From assembly GCA_037439705.1 (NCBI GenBank), contig JBBIVP010000010.1, forward strand, positions 1-23,066: DNA of 23,066 nucleotides. The letters are read 5' to 3'. Below the pieces are notes generated by a model. It worked only from the letters and a program-made list of their open reading frames with translations. It made no database searches and was not told the origin of the DNA. The stretch is from JBBIVP01 sp037439705 [NCBI: bacterium]. Its GTDB lineage: Bacteria; JBBIVP01. Positions 8,599-16,055 of the stretch are shown here, piece by piece; position 1 is the stretch's first letter; each line of letters opens with the position of its first letter. A program made the translations under genes and the position numbers.

Positions 8599-9428
8599 TA
8601 AAATATGCTCCCTGGAATGTAGATTATATCTCCAGACTTTATCTGAATGTTATCCTCAACCTTTCCCTTCTTTATTACAGCCTCAAGGTCTACTGAAAGA
8701 ACCTCTTTATTTCCATTTTCATACCTGTATATCCTCACTTTGTTCAATGCAGAAAAATCCGTAGGACCTCCTGCATTTAGAAGTGCATCAAGAACTTTCA
8801 AACCTTCTTTGTATTCATAAGCTCCAGGAGATTTCACCTCCCCAACCACATAAAATGCATTCTGATAGTTTCCTTCAATGGAGGAAATCGTCGCCTTCTC
8901 TTTTCTGCTGACATATATAATATCTCCCGGATTCACATCAATTCCCCCATCGCCACTTTTTATGAGTTCTGACAAAGAAAAACTGCCCACCCTTTTGAGA
9001 GAATTCCCTTCCCTTTTCAAAAGAGAAATAGTATCGCCTGATAATGGAGTTGGTCCACCTGCAATGAGAATATAATCAATGATAGTCTTCCCCTTTCTCG
9101 GGTCGTAACTTCCCGGATTCCTGACCTCACCGAGAACAAATATGTTTCTCAGAGGAGAAGGGATGATTTCAACCTTTATCCTCGGTTCAACAATGTATCC
9201 GTTCTTCAGATGATTGATAATCAAACTTTCTATCTCGGCAGAGGAAATCCCGCTTACTTTTATTCTTCCAACCGGAGGGATGTTCACGCTTCCGTCCTCT
9301 TCTACCTCATATCTTCCGCTCATTGATTCTTCTCCATAAACTGTAAGAACAATTGTATCTCCCGGCATTACCTTAAAATCACTCTCAGAGGAAATAAAAA
9401 TTAAAAGAAAAATTGCTACCGCCTTCAT
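8598..9428 (-). CDS. Short OPX (Wza-like) polysaccharide export protein with two SLBB domains
   Basis: A periplasmic/outer-membrane polysaccharide export protein of 276 residues from ATG 9428, chosen because it overlaps the upstream stop as ATGA and has GGGAG five bases before it; an ATG 12 bases upstream is possible. After a signal peptide comes the Poly_export domain (DFKVMPGDTIVLTVYGEE through RIKVEI), then two SLBB domains, each opening with FVLGEVRNPGSY or FYVVGEVKSPGAY and closing at a GDIIYV/GDIIYIPG motif. There is no lipobox cysteine, and the protein ends immediately after the second SLBB, so the C-terminal amphipathic helix that makes the outer-membrane pore of E. coli Wza is missing. 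It therefore probably needs a separate outer-membrane partner, most likely the barrel encoded just upstream. Domain calls are secure; the partnership is inferred. Confidence 0.92.
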   Translation of the reverse strand: MKAVAIFLLIFISSESDFKVMPGDTIVLTVYGEESMSGRYEVEEDGSVNIPPVGRIKVSGISSAEIESLIINHLKNGYIVEPRIKVEIIPSPLRNIFVLGEVRNPGSYDPRKGKTIIDYILIAGGPTPLSGDTISLLKREGNSLKRVGSFSLSELIKSGDGGIDVNPGDIIYVSRKEKATISSIEGNYQNAFYVVGEVKSPGAYEYKEGLKVLDALLNAGGPTDFSALNKVRIYRYENGNKEVLSVDLEAVIKKGKVEDNIQIKSGDIIYIPGSIF

Positions 9429-10447
9429 TTCCACTCCCATCCCAATCCAATTCTTACATCGCTGAAATTCATTCCTTCAAATGGGTGAAAGAATCTATAA
9501 CTTGAAAAAATCTCAAATGACTTCAAGGTCCATCCCGCATTAAATCCGGTTGATATATAACCCGTTGATTTACCCTCTTCAAACTTCACCCTGAAAATGT
9601 TTCCATCTCCACCGAATCTGATTTTTCTACTTGCTCTCCAGATAAATGAAATTCCTCCTCCTTCTGTCACATATCTATTCGCCTTAAAATCCTCTCCCGC
9701 TGTCCTGTATATGCTCCCAGAAATTTCATTTTTATCCATTGTATACTGAACAAAAATTCTTCCCATCAAACCCTCTCCTTTTCCCTTACGAAGAAAATTA
9801 TATCCAACTCTTATTTCTGTTTTCAAGCGAAAAAGGAAACTCCTTATGAAAAGGGAGGGTGAAAATCTCATCCAGTCTCCTATACCAAAATACTTTGTCT
9901 CAATACACCCTCCCCCTCTGACTTTTTTCGTAATATAACCTTCAATCTCTCCGTTCAAAATTATAAAGGAATAATCTATATCTTCATACAGAAACAGATT
10001 ATATCCTCCCCTTAGAAAGCCGTTAAAAGATAATTTTCTCGTGAGCCTATTTATCACCTTTATTTCAGAATATAAGGAATTTCTAAGAACTATCTCAGAA
10101 AGAAGTTCGTAAGGTTTTGTTATATCCTTAGAAAGGGTTGTGAGGGAATCTACCATCCTAAAACTTATATCTTTAAGGGAGTATTGAAAATTTACATTGG
10201 AATCTCCAATGAATCTCATATTACCTGTTATGAAATACCTATAAAAAATTCCATTTCCTGATATTGAAATCCCCAATTTTCTTATCCTTTCATATTTGAG
10301 ATAGGGCTCAAGAAGTATATAAAAATCTCCCCTCTGGTTTTCAAATCTGTAATCCTGATACCCTGTGGAAATCCTGCCTCCGAAAATGAAAGGAAGGTTT
10401 CTATCCGACGAAGAAAACAAAATTCCAATGATGAAGAGGAAATTCAT
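9425..10447 (-). CDS. Probable outer-membrane beta-barrel, candidate polysaccharide translocon partner
   Basis: A 340-residue protein with a short N-terminal signal (MNFLFIIGILFSSS). The remainder is made almost wholly of alternating polar/apolar stretches with aromatic girdle residues, for example FYILLEPYLKYERIRKLG, GISFIWRASRKIRFGGDG and STGYISTGFNAGWTL, ending in VRIGLGWEWK. I count roughly 16-18 possible strands by eye. No enzymatic motif is seen and I do not recognise a named family. It sits between the OmpA-like lipoprotein and the short OPX gene with ATGA overlaps at both ends, so the three are co-translated. Barrels beside OPX proteins that lack the pore-forming helix (WzpX/WzaX in Myxococcus) form composite export channels, which is the likely role here. 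Porin-like or surface-anchor roles remain possible. Confidence 0.7.
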   Translation of the reverse strand: MNFLFIIGILFSSSDRNLPFIFGGRISTGYQDYRFENQRGDFYILLEPYLKYERIRKLGISISGNGIFYRYFITGNMRFIGDSNVNFQYSLKDISFRMVDSLTTLSKDITKPYELLSEIVLRNSLYSEIKVINRLTRKLSFNGFLRGGYNLFLYEDIDYSFIILNGEIEGYITKKVRGGGCIETKYFGIGDWMRFSPSLFIRSFLFRLKTEIRVGYNFLRKGKGEGLMGRIFVQYTMDKNEISGSIYRTAGEDFKANRYVTEGGGISFIWRASRKIRFGGDGNIFRVKFEEGKSTGYISTGFNAGWTLKSFEIFSSYRFFHPFEGMNFSDVRIGLGWEWK

Positions 10448-11430
10448 TTATTTATGAAAACCTCCACCCTCCTGTTCTTTTCAGGAACTTTTGGGTCAAG
10501 AAGTTCAGAGCTTCCCATTCCCTTTACCTTTATTCGCCCCTGTTCAATCTGAAACTCTTTTGACAGCATTTTTACTACAGAAAGAGCCCTCAAAAGAGAA
10601 AGGGTTGGATTCTTTTCATCCTCAGAGGAATGCCCGAGGAGTGTGATGGAGATTTTCGGATTATCATTCAGAAATTTTCCAAGCACGAGAATAATTTCAA
10701 TCCCCTCTTCTGGAGCAAAACTGTCTTTTTTGAACTTCAAACCTTCCAGAATCACTTTCTCACCTGCTTTCAATCTCTCAATGAGCAATTCTTCAGGACT
10801 CTTTTTCTCTTCTTTCTTTTGGGGCATCTCCTTGACCGGTTTTTTAACAAGCTTAATTTTCCGCCAGACACACGGTGCCTTTTTCAGGTTAAGAAGGGAA
10901 ATCATTTTTGAAATGGCTCTCTCGGAAGCCTTCTCAACAAGCTCAGAAAAGGAAAAAACAGGAACTCCGTTATAGAAATCAACATTAACAGAGCTTTCAC
11001 CTTCAAATAGCTTTTTTCCGTTTATATCAAACAAAACCACTCTAAAAGAAATTTTTGGCTCTTTTGACCACCCCCTCTCATTAACGAGAAATTCTGTAAC
11101 CTCTCCGTGAAGAATTCCGCTTGTTCCCATTAATCTTCCGATGGCAATTGCTGTTCCCCTGTCAATTTCTGATGGAATAATCACCCCTTTTTCCTGAAGA
11201 AATTTTTTTACTTCTTCTGGGGTCATCACGCCCTTCTGAAACTTTTTTATGAACTCCGCTACCCCCTGGCTCACAAGAAACCCTGCTTCAGGATATCTTG
11301 TTTTGTTATTGAATGGGAAAACTGCTATGCAGGGAAGTTTTTTAATTCTCTTATCATCATAAATTTTGGTTGTAGAAATGATATATGGTGAACATCCAAA
11401 AATGATAAGGCAAAAAATAACCCTTTTCAT
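10444..11430 (-). CDS. Lipoprotein with CsgG-like N-domain and OmpA C-domain
   Basis: A 328-residue envelope protein. The start is ATG 11430, overlapping the upstream stop as ATGA; the reading frame extends further 5' but without a signal peptide. MKRVIFCLIIFGC gives a lipobox-like cysteine at residue 13. The next ~180 residues (IAVFPFNNKTRYPEAGFLVSQG, then GRLMGTSGILHGEV and FRVVLFDINGKKLFEG) resemble the CsgG/GNA1162-type lipoprotein fold that assembles in the outer membrane. A lysine/glutamate-rich linker leads to an OmpA-like peptidoglycan-binding domain: LLGHSSEDEKN, then LSLLRALSVVKML, KVKGMGSSELL and EKNRRVEVFI. The canonical NxxLSxxRAxxV helix is recognisable. It probably anchors the export complex to peptidoglycan. 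The OmpA assignment is firm, the N-domain assignment moderate. Confidence 0.8.
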   Translation of the reverse strand: MKRVIFCLIIFGCSPYIISTTKIYDDKRIKKLPCIAVFPFNNKTRYPEAGFLVSQGVAEFIKKFQKGVMTPEEVKKFLQEKGVIIPSEIDRGTAIAIGRLMGTSGILHGEVTEFLVNERGWSKEPKISFRVVLFDINGKKLFEGESSVNVDFYNGVPVFSFSELVEKASERAISKMISLLNLKKAPCVWRKIKLVKKPVKEMPQKKEEKKSPEELLIERLKAGEKVILEGLKFKKDSFAPEEGIEIILVLGKFLNDNPKISITLLGHSSEDEKNPTLSLLRALSVVKMLSKEFQIEQGRIKVKGMGSSELLDPKVPEKNRRVEVFINK

Positions 11431-12455
11431 TCGGCAAATTCGGGAAGAAGAGGGCTCACAGGCTTTCTGTATGTAGCAGGAATCTCCGGCCATAGAAGAA
11501 CTTCTCTCACCGGAAGCAAAGGAATTTCCTTTTCAACCCTCACCTCAAGCCTTCTTATATTCTCCTCCATCTCAATTTCTGATACAAATTCTTCTTTTTT
11601 CTTTTCAAAAAAACCGATTCTCATAAGAATCTTCATATACTCATCCTCCTCTGCCTTTCTCTTTAAAAGATATCCCTTTATTCCCTTCCTTCCGTAGATT
11701 TTAAATTCTCCCTCAGCCATTTCGCCTGTCCAGATGATTCCCCTCCCTTCAGGACCTGATAGAAAAGAATAACCTCCGCACCTCTCATCCCATACCATTT
11801 CGTATTTTCTCTTTCTGCCCGTCTCTATAACAACCGAATAAACCCCTTTTTCTTTAACACTAAAATAAAGCACTGCCCATTCTCCTTCTGTTTTTGATTC
11901 AGCCTCCTCATATTCTGAGATCTGTGGCAGAAGTTCTTCAAGGTTCAAAGCGCGAACGATTGATGATGCCTTATCACCGAACCTCAATTTTTCACCTTTT
12001 ATCCATCCCCTCAAAGGAGAAATTGGAACAAAACACCCTGAATCAAAAGATATAAACTCAACAGGGTCTTTCTTATACGAAGAAATTCTGAGCTCATACT
12101 CTCCTTCCGGCAAAAGAAGAACACCTGCTTTTTCTGGAAATTTTTCAGACTTCTTCAAGAGAAAGGATTTCCCTCCCACTGTCAATACAGAACTCGCCTT
12201 TCCCTTTGCTGTAATTATGAACCTTCCTGACGGAAAAAATGCCTTAAAAACATATATGTTTGGCTTTTCTTCTTTTAAATAAAGCTCTTTGCCTTTTATT
12301 AAGAGCCTTTTTTTGCCGCTGAGAATCTCAAAATACTCTTCTGGAGATGGTCTGGAAGACAGCGCTTCATCAAAAGCCAGAGCACGAATAAGCCTTTCCG
12401 CCCATATTTCGTGGGTAACCTCAGTAAAAATTGCTAAAAAAAGAATAAATTTCAT
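11427..12455 (-). CDS. Exported protein of unknown function in the polysaccharide export operon
   Basis: A 342-residue protein. MKFILFLAIFTEVTHEIWAE looks like a short, weak signal peptide, so the protein is probably periplasmic or surface-exposed. The first two thirds are rich in short beta-type stretches (FKAFFPSGRFIITAKGKASS, LLPEGEYELRISSY, WAVLYFSVKEKGVYSVVIE), suggesting small sandwich domains. The last ~80 residues are highly charged, with EKKKEEFVSEIEMEENIRRLEV, and then a proline-rich tail. No catalytic motif is seen and I do not recognise the family. A GAGGGG Shine-Dalgarno site lies before the ATG. It follows the Ig-repeat lipoprotein gene by 31 bp and its TGA overlaps the next ATG. 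Its place suggests a structural accessory of the export complex. Confidence 0.8.
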   Translation of the reverse strand: MKFILFLAIFTEVTHEIWAERLIRALAFDEALSSRPSPEEYFEILSGKKRLLIKGKELYLKEEKPNIYVFKAFFPSGRFIITAKGKASSVLTVGGKSFLLKKSEKFPEKAGVLLLPEGEYELRISSYKKDPVEFISFDSGCFVPISPLRGWIKGEKLRFGDKASSIVRALNLEELLPQISEYEEAESKTEGEWAVLYFSVKEKGVYSVVIETGRKRKYEMVWDERCGGYSFLSGPEGRGIIWTGEMAEGEFKIYGRKGIKGYLLKRKAEEDEYMKILMRIGFFEKKKEEFVSEIEMEENIRRLEVRVEKEIPLLPVREVLLWPEIPATYRKPVSPLLPEFAE

Positions 12456-12486
12456 AAACCCCTCTTTCCCACAGACCGCTCAGGCA

Positions 12487-13377
12487 TCATCTTCCTCTTG
12501 AGAAACGAAATTCCTGATAAGATGAATCACTTCCATCAGAAACCTCTATTTTTATGTACACCTCCCCAGGAGGAAGAGATTCAATAACCAGAACCCCATC
12601 TTCCGTAATAATTGCATTCGGAGGACCCTCTTTTAAACTGAAACTCACAGGATCTCCATCGGGGTCTGTGGCGGAGATTTTATAAACAAACCTTCCATTT
12701 TCCAGACTTGAAGGCGGATTTGATGTGATTATGGGTGGAGAATTGTTCACAACAACCGGATTGGAAAGATATTCCCTCCCCCTTGCCTCTCCATCAAACG
12801 GAGACGCTGAAACTACAATGACATCTCCCTTTTTTGTGAAGGATGAAGGAAGTGTATCTCCTTTAACCTCTGGAACCGGATTATTATTTATGTACCATTT
12901 ATACTCTACCACCACCTCATCTCCATCAGGGTCATAAATATCAACACTTGCCTTTATATCATCTCTTGTTCCAGGATTTACCGGAGAAATCCCTATGTCT
13001 TTTATCAAAGGGGGTGAATTTATAACCCTAACAGGTTCAACTTCATAAACTTCTCCATCTTCCTTTCCATCATTCGGAATCAATCTACAGGAAATCAAAT
13101 CTCCCTTTCTTAAAGAAGGAAATCTAACCCTCTCTCCTTCCAGTTCCACTGGATTTCCGTTCAACGACCACTGGACTTTTACCTCAACAGGGTCTTTATC
13201 TCTGTCAAATCCTGAATAGGATATGGAAACCTCATCTTCTACAGAAGGAGCAGGTGGAACAATCCTTGCGGATGTAATCTGAGGAGGAGTATTTCCCGGA
13301 ACAGAGACCTCCTTTTTCTCCTTCTTACATCCTGCAAAAAGTATCAAAAAACCAATTATGAGAAAAGTTTTCTTCAT
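12487..13377 (-). CDS. Lipoprotein with three Ig-like/cadherin-like repeats
   Basis: A 296-residue protein, first gene of the export operon. The start is ATG 13377, giving MKKTFLIIGFLILFAGCKKEKK, a lipoprotein signal with Cys at residue 17; an in-frame ATG 30 bases upstream would spoil the signal. Three tandem repeats follow, each opening with a double proline (TPPQITSARI, SPPLIKDIGI, SPPIITSNPP) and holding Asp-rich DxDxDP-type loops (FDRDKDPVEV, YDPDGDEVVV, TDPDGDPVSF), as in PKD, cadherin and putative-Ig folds that bind calcium. The third ends in a GVLVIESLPPGEVYIKIEVSDG block. It is probably a surface or periplasmic adhesin-like spacer. No Shine-Dalgarno site is seen, and the -10 hexamer lies eight bases from the ATG. 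Specific ligand unknown. Confidence 0.85.
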   Translation of the reverse strand: MKKTFLIIGFLILFAGCKKEKKEVSVPGNTPPQITSARIVPPAPSVEDEVSISYSGFDRDKDPVEVKVQWSLNGNPVELEGERVRFPSLRKGDLISCRLIPNDGKEDGEVYEVEPVRVINSPPLIKDIGISPVNPGTRDDIKASVDIYDPDGDEVVVEYKWYINNNPVPEVKGDTLPSSFTKKGDVIVVSASPFDGEARGREYLSNPVVVNNSPPIITSNPPSSLENGRFVYKISATDPDGDPVSFSLKEGPPNAIITEDGVLVIESLPPGEVYIKIEVSDGSDSSYQEFRFSRGR

Positions 13378-13385
13378 TTTCGTTA

Positions 13386-13414
13386 ATGGTATAAAAGAAA
13401 AATTCAAATTTCAA
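13386..13414 (-). promoter_or_regulatory. Probable promoter of the polysaccharide export operon
   Basis: On the minus strand TTGAAA (13409-13414) is followed after 17 bp by TACCAT (13386-13391). Eight bases then lead to the lipoprotein ATG at 13377, which has no Shine-Dalgarno sequence. The transcript would start at or next to the ATG. It is divergent from the pckG promoter about 30 bp away. Confidence 0.5.
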
Positions 13415-13439
13415 TAATTATTTTGATTTTGTTTTTTCC

Positions 13440-13468
13440 TTGACTAAAACTTTTTATTAGATTAAAAA
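13440..13468 (+). promoter_or_regulatory. Probable promoter of pckG, leaderless geometry
   Basis: TTGACT (13440-13445), 17 bp spacer, TAAAAA (13463-13468), then eight bases to the ATG at 13477. There is no Shine-Dalgarno sequence in the A-rich stretch before the ATG. The -35 match is 5 of 6 and the -10 match 4 of 6. By spacing, transcription should begin at or within a few bases of the start codon. Confidence 0.5.
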
Positions 13469-13476
13469 AACACGCT

Positions 13477-15240
13477 ATGGCAAAACCATACGAAAAATGG
13501 ATAGAAGAAGTTGAAAGGCTGACAAAGCCTGAAGAAGTAGTATGGTGTTATGGTTCAGAAGAGGAAGCCCACAGACTTGTTGAAATAGGAATAAAAGAAG
13601 AAAAAATAAACAACTTTCCTGTATTTACGGAATTGAACCAGAGAACCTTTCCAAATTCCTATTATCACAGAAGCCACCCCTCAGATGTGGCAAGGACTGA
13701 GCATCTTACCTATGTTTGCTATCCTGAAAGAGAAACAGCAGGTCCAAACAACAACTGGATGAAACCGGAGGAAGCAAAAGAAAAACTTCTTCCCCTTTAC
13801 AGGGACTGCATGAAGGGAAGAAAAATGTATGTGCTTCCCTATATGATGGGACATCCTGAATCAAAATTTGCAAAGCCCTGCATTCAAATCACGGATAGCG
13901 TCTATGTGGCGGTGAGCATGAGAATAATGACGAGAATTGGAAAAAATGTTCTTGAAAGAATTGGAGATTCCGAAAATTTTGTAAAGGGACTCCATTCAAT
14001 AGGAGACCTGAATCCTGAAAGAAGGTTTATAATGCACTTCCCTGAGGAAAATCTGGTATGGAGTATAGGCTCTGGATACGGAGGCAATGCGCTTCTCGGG
14101 AAAAAGTGTTTCTCTTTGAGAATTGCCTCTTATTTAGGATTTAAAGAGGGATGGCTTGCCGAACACATGGCTATTATTGGAATTGAAACGCCAGATGGAA
14201 AAATTTATTACATAGCAGTTGCTCTTCCATCAGCTTCAGGAAAAACAAACCTGTGTATGTTAGAACCAACGATTCCAGGATACAAGATATGGACTGTGGG
14301 AGACGATATAGCCTGGTTGAGAATACGAGAGGATGGAAGGTTGTACGCGATAAATCCTGAAACTGGATTTTTTGGAGTAGCACCGGGGACATCCATGAAA
14401 ACAAATCCAAAAATGATGAGAGCATTAAAGGCAGGAAAATTTTATCCTACCCTCTTCACAAATACAGGAATAAATCCAGAAACAAAAGAACCGTGGTGGG
14501 AAGGAATGGATGAATTGCCTTCCACCCTGATTGACTGGCAGGGGAATCCATGGAAACCTGGTTCGGAAAAACCATGTTCACATCCAAATGCAAGATTTAC
14601 GGTTTCTGTTTACAATCTTGAAAGTCTTTCTCCAGAATTTGAAAATCCAGAGGGAGTTCCCATTTCAGCAATAATAATAGGGGGTAGAAGAAGGAATACT
14701 GTTCCACTCGTTACAGAAGCCTTTGACTGGGACCACGGCGTATTTCTTGGAGCGAGAATGGGGACAGAAACAACTGCTGCTGCTGAAAAAAAGGCAGGGA
14801 TTGTGAGAAGAGACCCGTTTGCGATGATTCCTTTCTGCGGATATAATATGGGAGATTACTTTCAACACTGGCTGAATATGGGAAATTCTATGAAGAACCC
14901 TCCCAAAATTTTTCTTGTGAACTGGTTTCGCACCGATGAAAATGGTAAATATCTGTGGCCAGGATTCGGAGAAAACATAAGGGTCCTAAAATGGATTATT
15001 GAAAGGGTAGAAGGAAAAGCCGGTGCAAAAGAGACCCCTCTCGGGCTTATGCCGGATTACAAAGACCTTGACCTTTCGGGATTGAATTTGAAAAGGGAAG
15101 ATTTTGAAAAACTAATCCGGATAGACAGGGATGAATGGAAAAAAGAGATAGAGGACATAAAATCCTTCTTTTCCAAATTTGGGAAAAGAATGCCATCCTT
15201 TATATGGAAACACATTGAGAAATTAGAAAAGAGAATCTAA
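13477..15240 (+). CDS. pckG: Phosphoenolpyruvate carboxykinase (GTP)
   Basis: Cytosolic, metal-dependent interconversion of oxaloacetate plus GTP with PEP plus CO2 and GDP, linking the C4 acids to gluconeogenesis. It has 587 residues, near the ~600 usual for the GTP class. Visible motifs are YHRSHPSDVARTEHLTYVC (substrate arginine region, about 63-81), the P-loop PSASGKTN (251-258), kinase-2 TVGDDIAW (273-280), GGRRRNTVPLV (402-412) and the guanine-pocket region with FCGYNMGDYFQHWL. The residue before GKT is Ser254, where many GTP-PEPCKs have a reactive, redox-sensitive Cys. It is transcribed alone, convergent with mazG; the stops are two bases apart with no visible terminator. Assignment is very secure. 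Confidence 0.97.
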   Translation: MAKPYEKWIEEVERLTKPEEVVWCYGSEEEAHRLVEIGIKEEKINNFPVFTELNQRTFPNSYYHRSHPSDVARTEHLTYVCYPERETAGPNNNWMKPEEAKEKLLPLYRDCMKGRKMYVLPYMMGHPESKFAKPCIQITDSVYVAVSMRIMTRIGKNVLERIGDSENFVKGLHSIGDLNPERRFIMHFPEENLVWSIGSGYGGNALLGKKCFSLRIASYLGFKEGWLAEHMAIIGIETPDGKIYYIAVALPSASGKTNLCMLEPTIPGYKIWTVGDDIAWLRIREDGRLYAINPETGFFGVAPGTSMKTNPKMMRALKAGKFYPTLFTNTGINPETKEPWWEGMDELPSTLIDWQGNPWKPGSEKPCSHPNARFTVSVYNLESLSPEFENPEGVPISAIIIGGRRRNTVPLVTEAFDWDHGVFLGARMGTETTAAAEKKAGIVRRDPFAMIPFCGYNMGDYFQHWLNMGNSMKNPPKIFLVNWFRTDENGKYLWPGFGENIRVLKWIIERVEGKAGAKETPLGLMPDYKDLDLSGLNLKREDFEKLIRIDRDEWKKEIEDIKSFFSKFGKRMPSFIWKHIEKLEKRI

Positions 15241-15242
15241 CA

Positions 15243-16031
15243 TTATTTCTTCTTCTCTTTTTCCTTACTTGCTTCCCAAAGCTCTGAAAGTTCGTCAATC
15301 TTCATCTCGGTAATATCCTTTCCTTCTTTTAAAGACATTTCCTCCATTTCCATCCATCTTTTTATAAATCTTTTGTTTGCCTTTCTCAAAGCATCCTCGG
15401 CGTTCAGGTTTAAAAATCTTCCAAGATTAACAACTGCAAAAAGGAGGTCTCCTATCTCGTTTTCAATATCTTCATGATTTCCAGATTTTATAGCGCTTTT
15501 TACCTCTTCCAGTTCCTCAAAAATTTTCTCGTAAACCTCCTCCCATCGGTTCCAGTCAAACCCAACTCTTGACACCTTTTCCTGAATCCTCTTTGCTCTG
15601 TATAACTGAGGAAGATATTTAGGAATTCCATCAAGAACGCTCCTTCTTCCCTTTTCTTTCCTCTTTATCTCTGCCCAGTTCCTCAAAACTTCCTTTGTAT
15701 CCTTCACCTCAAGGTTTCCAAACACATGAGGATGCCTTTTTATGAGCTTTTTATTTATCGCCTCTATAACCTCGTAAATCGTAAACTTTTTCTCTTCTTT
15801 CGCTATTTGTGACAAAAAAACAACCTGTAAAAGAAGGTCTCCGAGTTCTTCTTTCAGTTTCTCGGAATCTTTCCCATCAATTGCCTCAACCACCTCATAA
15901 GCCTCTTCAATTATATTCCCTCTCATGCTTTCCATTGTTTGCTCTCTATCCCAGGGACAGCCCCTTTCAGATCTGAGGGTTTCAACGGTCTTCAAAAACT
16001 CTTTAAAAAGCCTTTCCTCTTTAAATTTCAT
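15243..16031 (-). CDS. mazG: Nucleoside triphosphate pyrophosphohydrolase MazG
   Basis: Hydrolyses (d)NTPs to NMP and pyrophosphate, clearing non-canonical nucleotides and affecting stress responses. At 262 residues it matches the two-domain E. coli type. The N-terminal domain has GCPWDREQT, the metal-binding EEAYEVVEAI and EELGDLLLQVVFLSQ, then KRHPHVFG. The second domain has VGFDWNRWEEVYEKIFEELEEV and NEIGDLLFAVVNLGRFL, so both catalytic sets appear intact. It is divergent from the TPR membrane protein, the two ATGs being only 24 bp apart. The start at 16031 has no Shine-Dalgarno site and lies six bases after a TATCAT hexamer, implying a leaderless message. Confidence 0.97.
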   Translation of the reverse strand: MKFKEERLFKEFLKTVETLRSERGCPWDREQTMESMRGNIIEEAYEVVEAIDGKDSEKLKEELGDLLLQVVFLSQIAKEEKKFTIYEVIEAINKKLIKRHPHVFGNLEVKDTKEVLRNWAEIKRKEKGRRSVLDGIPKYLPQLYRAKRIQEKVSRVGFDWNRWEEVYEKIFEELEEVKSAIKSGNHEDIENEIGDLLFAVVNLGRFLNLNAEDALRKANKRFIKRWMEMEEMSLKEGKDITEMKIDELSELWEASKEKEKKK

Positions 16032-16037
16032 CTTTTT

Positions 16038-16047
16038 ATGATATCAT
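16038..16047. repeat. 10-bp palindrome shared by two divergent -10 elements
   Basis: ATGATATCAT is a perfect inverted repeat. Read on either strand it supplies a TATCAT hexamer: 16042-16047 for the plus-strand TPR gene and 16038-16043 for mazG. The hexamers overlap by two bases, so RNA polymerase probably cannot occupy both at once. Confidence 0.6.
16042..16047 (+). promoter_or_regulatory. Possible -10 element of the TPR-PATAN-phoH operon
   Basis: TATCAT is followed by eight bases and the ATG at 16056, with no Shine-Dalgarno site. A -35 match is poor (CTTTAA at 16019-16024, inside mazG), so this promoter is weaker by sequence than its divergent partner or needs an activator. Confidence 0.4.
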
Positions 16048-16055
16048 TACTATAA

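Noticed and set aside
10630-10975. Overlapping plus-strand reading frames opposite the OmpA-like gene
   Set aside because: They are antisense to a gene with clear OmpA motifs and show no domain or start signal.
13378-13407. Upstream in-frame ATG (13407) as start of the Ig-repeat lipoprotein
   Set aside because: It would place ten residues before a good lipoprotein signal and would lie inside the promoter; ATG 13377 fits both better.
15236-15250. Bidirectional terminator between pckG and mazG
   Set aside because: The stops are two bases apart and no inverted repeat is visible around them.
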